Positions 6,126 to 6,927 of a stretch of DNA of 6,927 nt are shown piece by piece. Under the pieces are notes generated by a model. It worked only from the letters and a program-made list of their open reading frames with translations. It was not told the origin of the DNA and ran no database searches. How positions within the stretch are numbered: the first letter of the stretch is position 1; the number at the start of each line of letters is the position of its first letter. Source of the DNA: Ignavibacteria bacterium (GTDB lineage: Bacteria > Bacteroidota > Ignavibacteria > Ignavibacteriales > Melioribacteraceae); contig DAIEQP010000187.1 of assembly GCA_027347805.1 (NCBI GenBank), forward strand, positions 1 to 6,927. Direction: 5' to 3'. A program made the translations under genes and the position numbers.

Positions 6126-6927
6126 AAATTGAAAAATTGGTCAGACAAAACATACTTAATCTAAAACCTTATACTTCTGCGCGCGAGTCTCATTTAACCG
6201 GGATATTAATGGATGCAAATGAAAATTCATTCGGAAGTTCTGTTGATTATGACAGCATTGAATTGAACAGGTATCCCGATCCAAACCAGCGTGCACTTCG
6301 AAAAGCTGTTTCAGAAATTATATCCGTGCCGGCAGAAAATTTGATGTTTGGTGTAGGAAGTGATGAAATAATTGATTTATATGTGAGAATATTCTGCCAT
6401 CCAAGAATTGACGAAGCAATTATCTGCGAACCAACTTACGGTATGTATAAAGTGTGTTGTGATACAAATGATGTGGCTGTAAAAAATGTTCCTCTCGATA
6501 GTAATTACGATATTGATCTCGATGGAATAAAAAACGCTATTACTGAAAAAACAAAATTAATATTTCTTTGTTCGCCTAATAATCCTAGCGCTAATTTATT
6601 GAATAAAGAGAAAATTATTGAACTTGCAAAAACAACTGAAGTTATGGTTGTTGTTGATGAGGCTTATGTTGATTTTACAAAACAAAATGGTTTAGCTCAG
6701 GAAGCAACAACAATTCCAAATCTTGCTGTAATGAGAACATTTTCCAAAGCATGGGGGATGGCAGGTGTTCGTTTAGGATTTTCAATTGCTTCGGCAGAGC
6801 TTACTAAAATACTTTTCAAAGTAAAGGCGCCCTATAACATTAATAAATTAACCAGTGACTTTATTCTTCGATCTATTGCAGGTAAGGAAAAATATTTGGG
6901 ATTTGTAGATGGAATAATTTCCGAACG
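6122..6927 (+). CDS. hisC: Histidinol-phosphate aminotransferase (5' part; runs off the window end)
   Basis: HisC is a PLP-dependent class I/II (fold type I) aminotransferase that converts imidazole-acetol phosphate and glutamate to histidinol phosphate and 2-oxoglutarate. The 268 visible codons are open to the end of the window; the family is usually about 350 residues, so roughly 80 are missing. Motifs in order are LMDANENSFG near the N-terminus, RYPDP, GVGSDEIID, CEPTYGMY, CSPNNPSAN (N154), DEAYVDF (D179, E180, Y182) and TFSKAWGMAGVRLG, where K209 is the PLP-binding lysine. The ATG at 6122 overlaps the hisD stop (ATGA) and has GAGGA (6110-6114) seven bases upstream. The G-D-C gene order supports histidine biosynthesis over other aromatic aminotransferase roles. 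Confidence 0.95.
   Translation, partial: MKIEKLVRQNILNLKPYTSARESHLTGILMDANENSFGSSVDYDSIELNRYPDPNQRALRKAVSEIISVPAENLMFGVGSDEIIDLYVRIFCHPRIDEAIICEPTYGMYKVCCDTNDVAVKNVPLDSNYDIDLDGIKNAITEKTKLIFLCSPNNPSANLLNKEKIIELAKTTEVMVVVDEAYVDFTKQNGLAQEATTIPNLAVMRTFSKAWGMAGVRLGFSIASAELTKILFKVKAPYNINKLTSDFILRSIAGKEKYLGFVDGIISE

Overview
The window is an AT-rich stretch of bacterial chromosome. The best guess is the Bacteroidota/Chlorobiota/Ignavibacteriota (FCB) group. Three things point there: the his gene order G-D-C, a promoter-like sequence matching the Bacteroidota consensus (TTTG about 19 nt upstream of TAnnTTTG), and a large PEP-synthase-like protein of a type I associate with these phyla. An ignavibacterial source is my guess; the sequence does not prove it.

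Layout, all on the + strand: (1) the 3' end of a Glu/Leu/Phe/Val dehydrogenase gene, most likely glutamate dehydrogenase, closed by a strong intrinsic terminator at 495-530; (2) a 1061-residue multidomain protein (590-3775) with a coiled-coil/GAF-like N-terminus, a PEP-synthase-type ATP-grasp module and a C-terminal Pol-beta-type nucleotidyltransferase domain, but no phosphohistidine or PEP-binding barrel domain; (3) a histidine-operon control region (about 3786-3972) with a candidate promoter, a 17-codon leader peptide carrying five His codons in six, and a transcription attenuator; (4) the start of the his operon: hisG (3973-4842), hisD (4839-6125) and hisC (6122 to the window end, cut off). 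hisG/hisD and hisD/hisC both overlap by four bases (ATGA), so they are likely translationally coupled.

The his genes work together. HisG joins ATP to PRPP as the first committed step, HisC transaminates imidazole-acetol phosphate, and HisD oxidises histidinol to histidine. The leader sequence fits ribosome-mediated attenuation: stalling at His codons would free a GC-rich segment just after the leader stop to pair with the 5' arm of the terminator.

hisG carries an in-frame TAA at codon 32. The rest of the gene is intact and in register, so this is a single-codon lesion: a recent nonsense mutation, a sequence error or, less likely, recoding.

The points most worth a second look are the his attenuator, the lone stop in hisG, and the unusual domain make-up of the 1061-residue protein.
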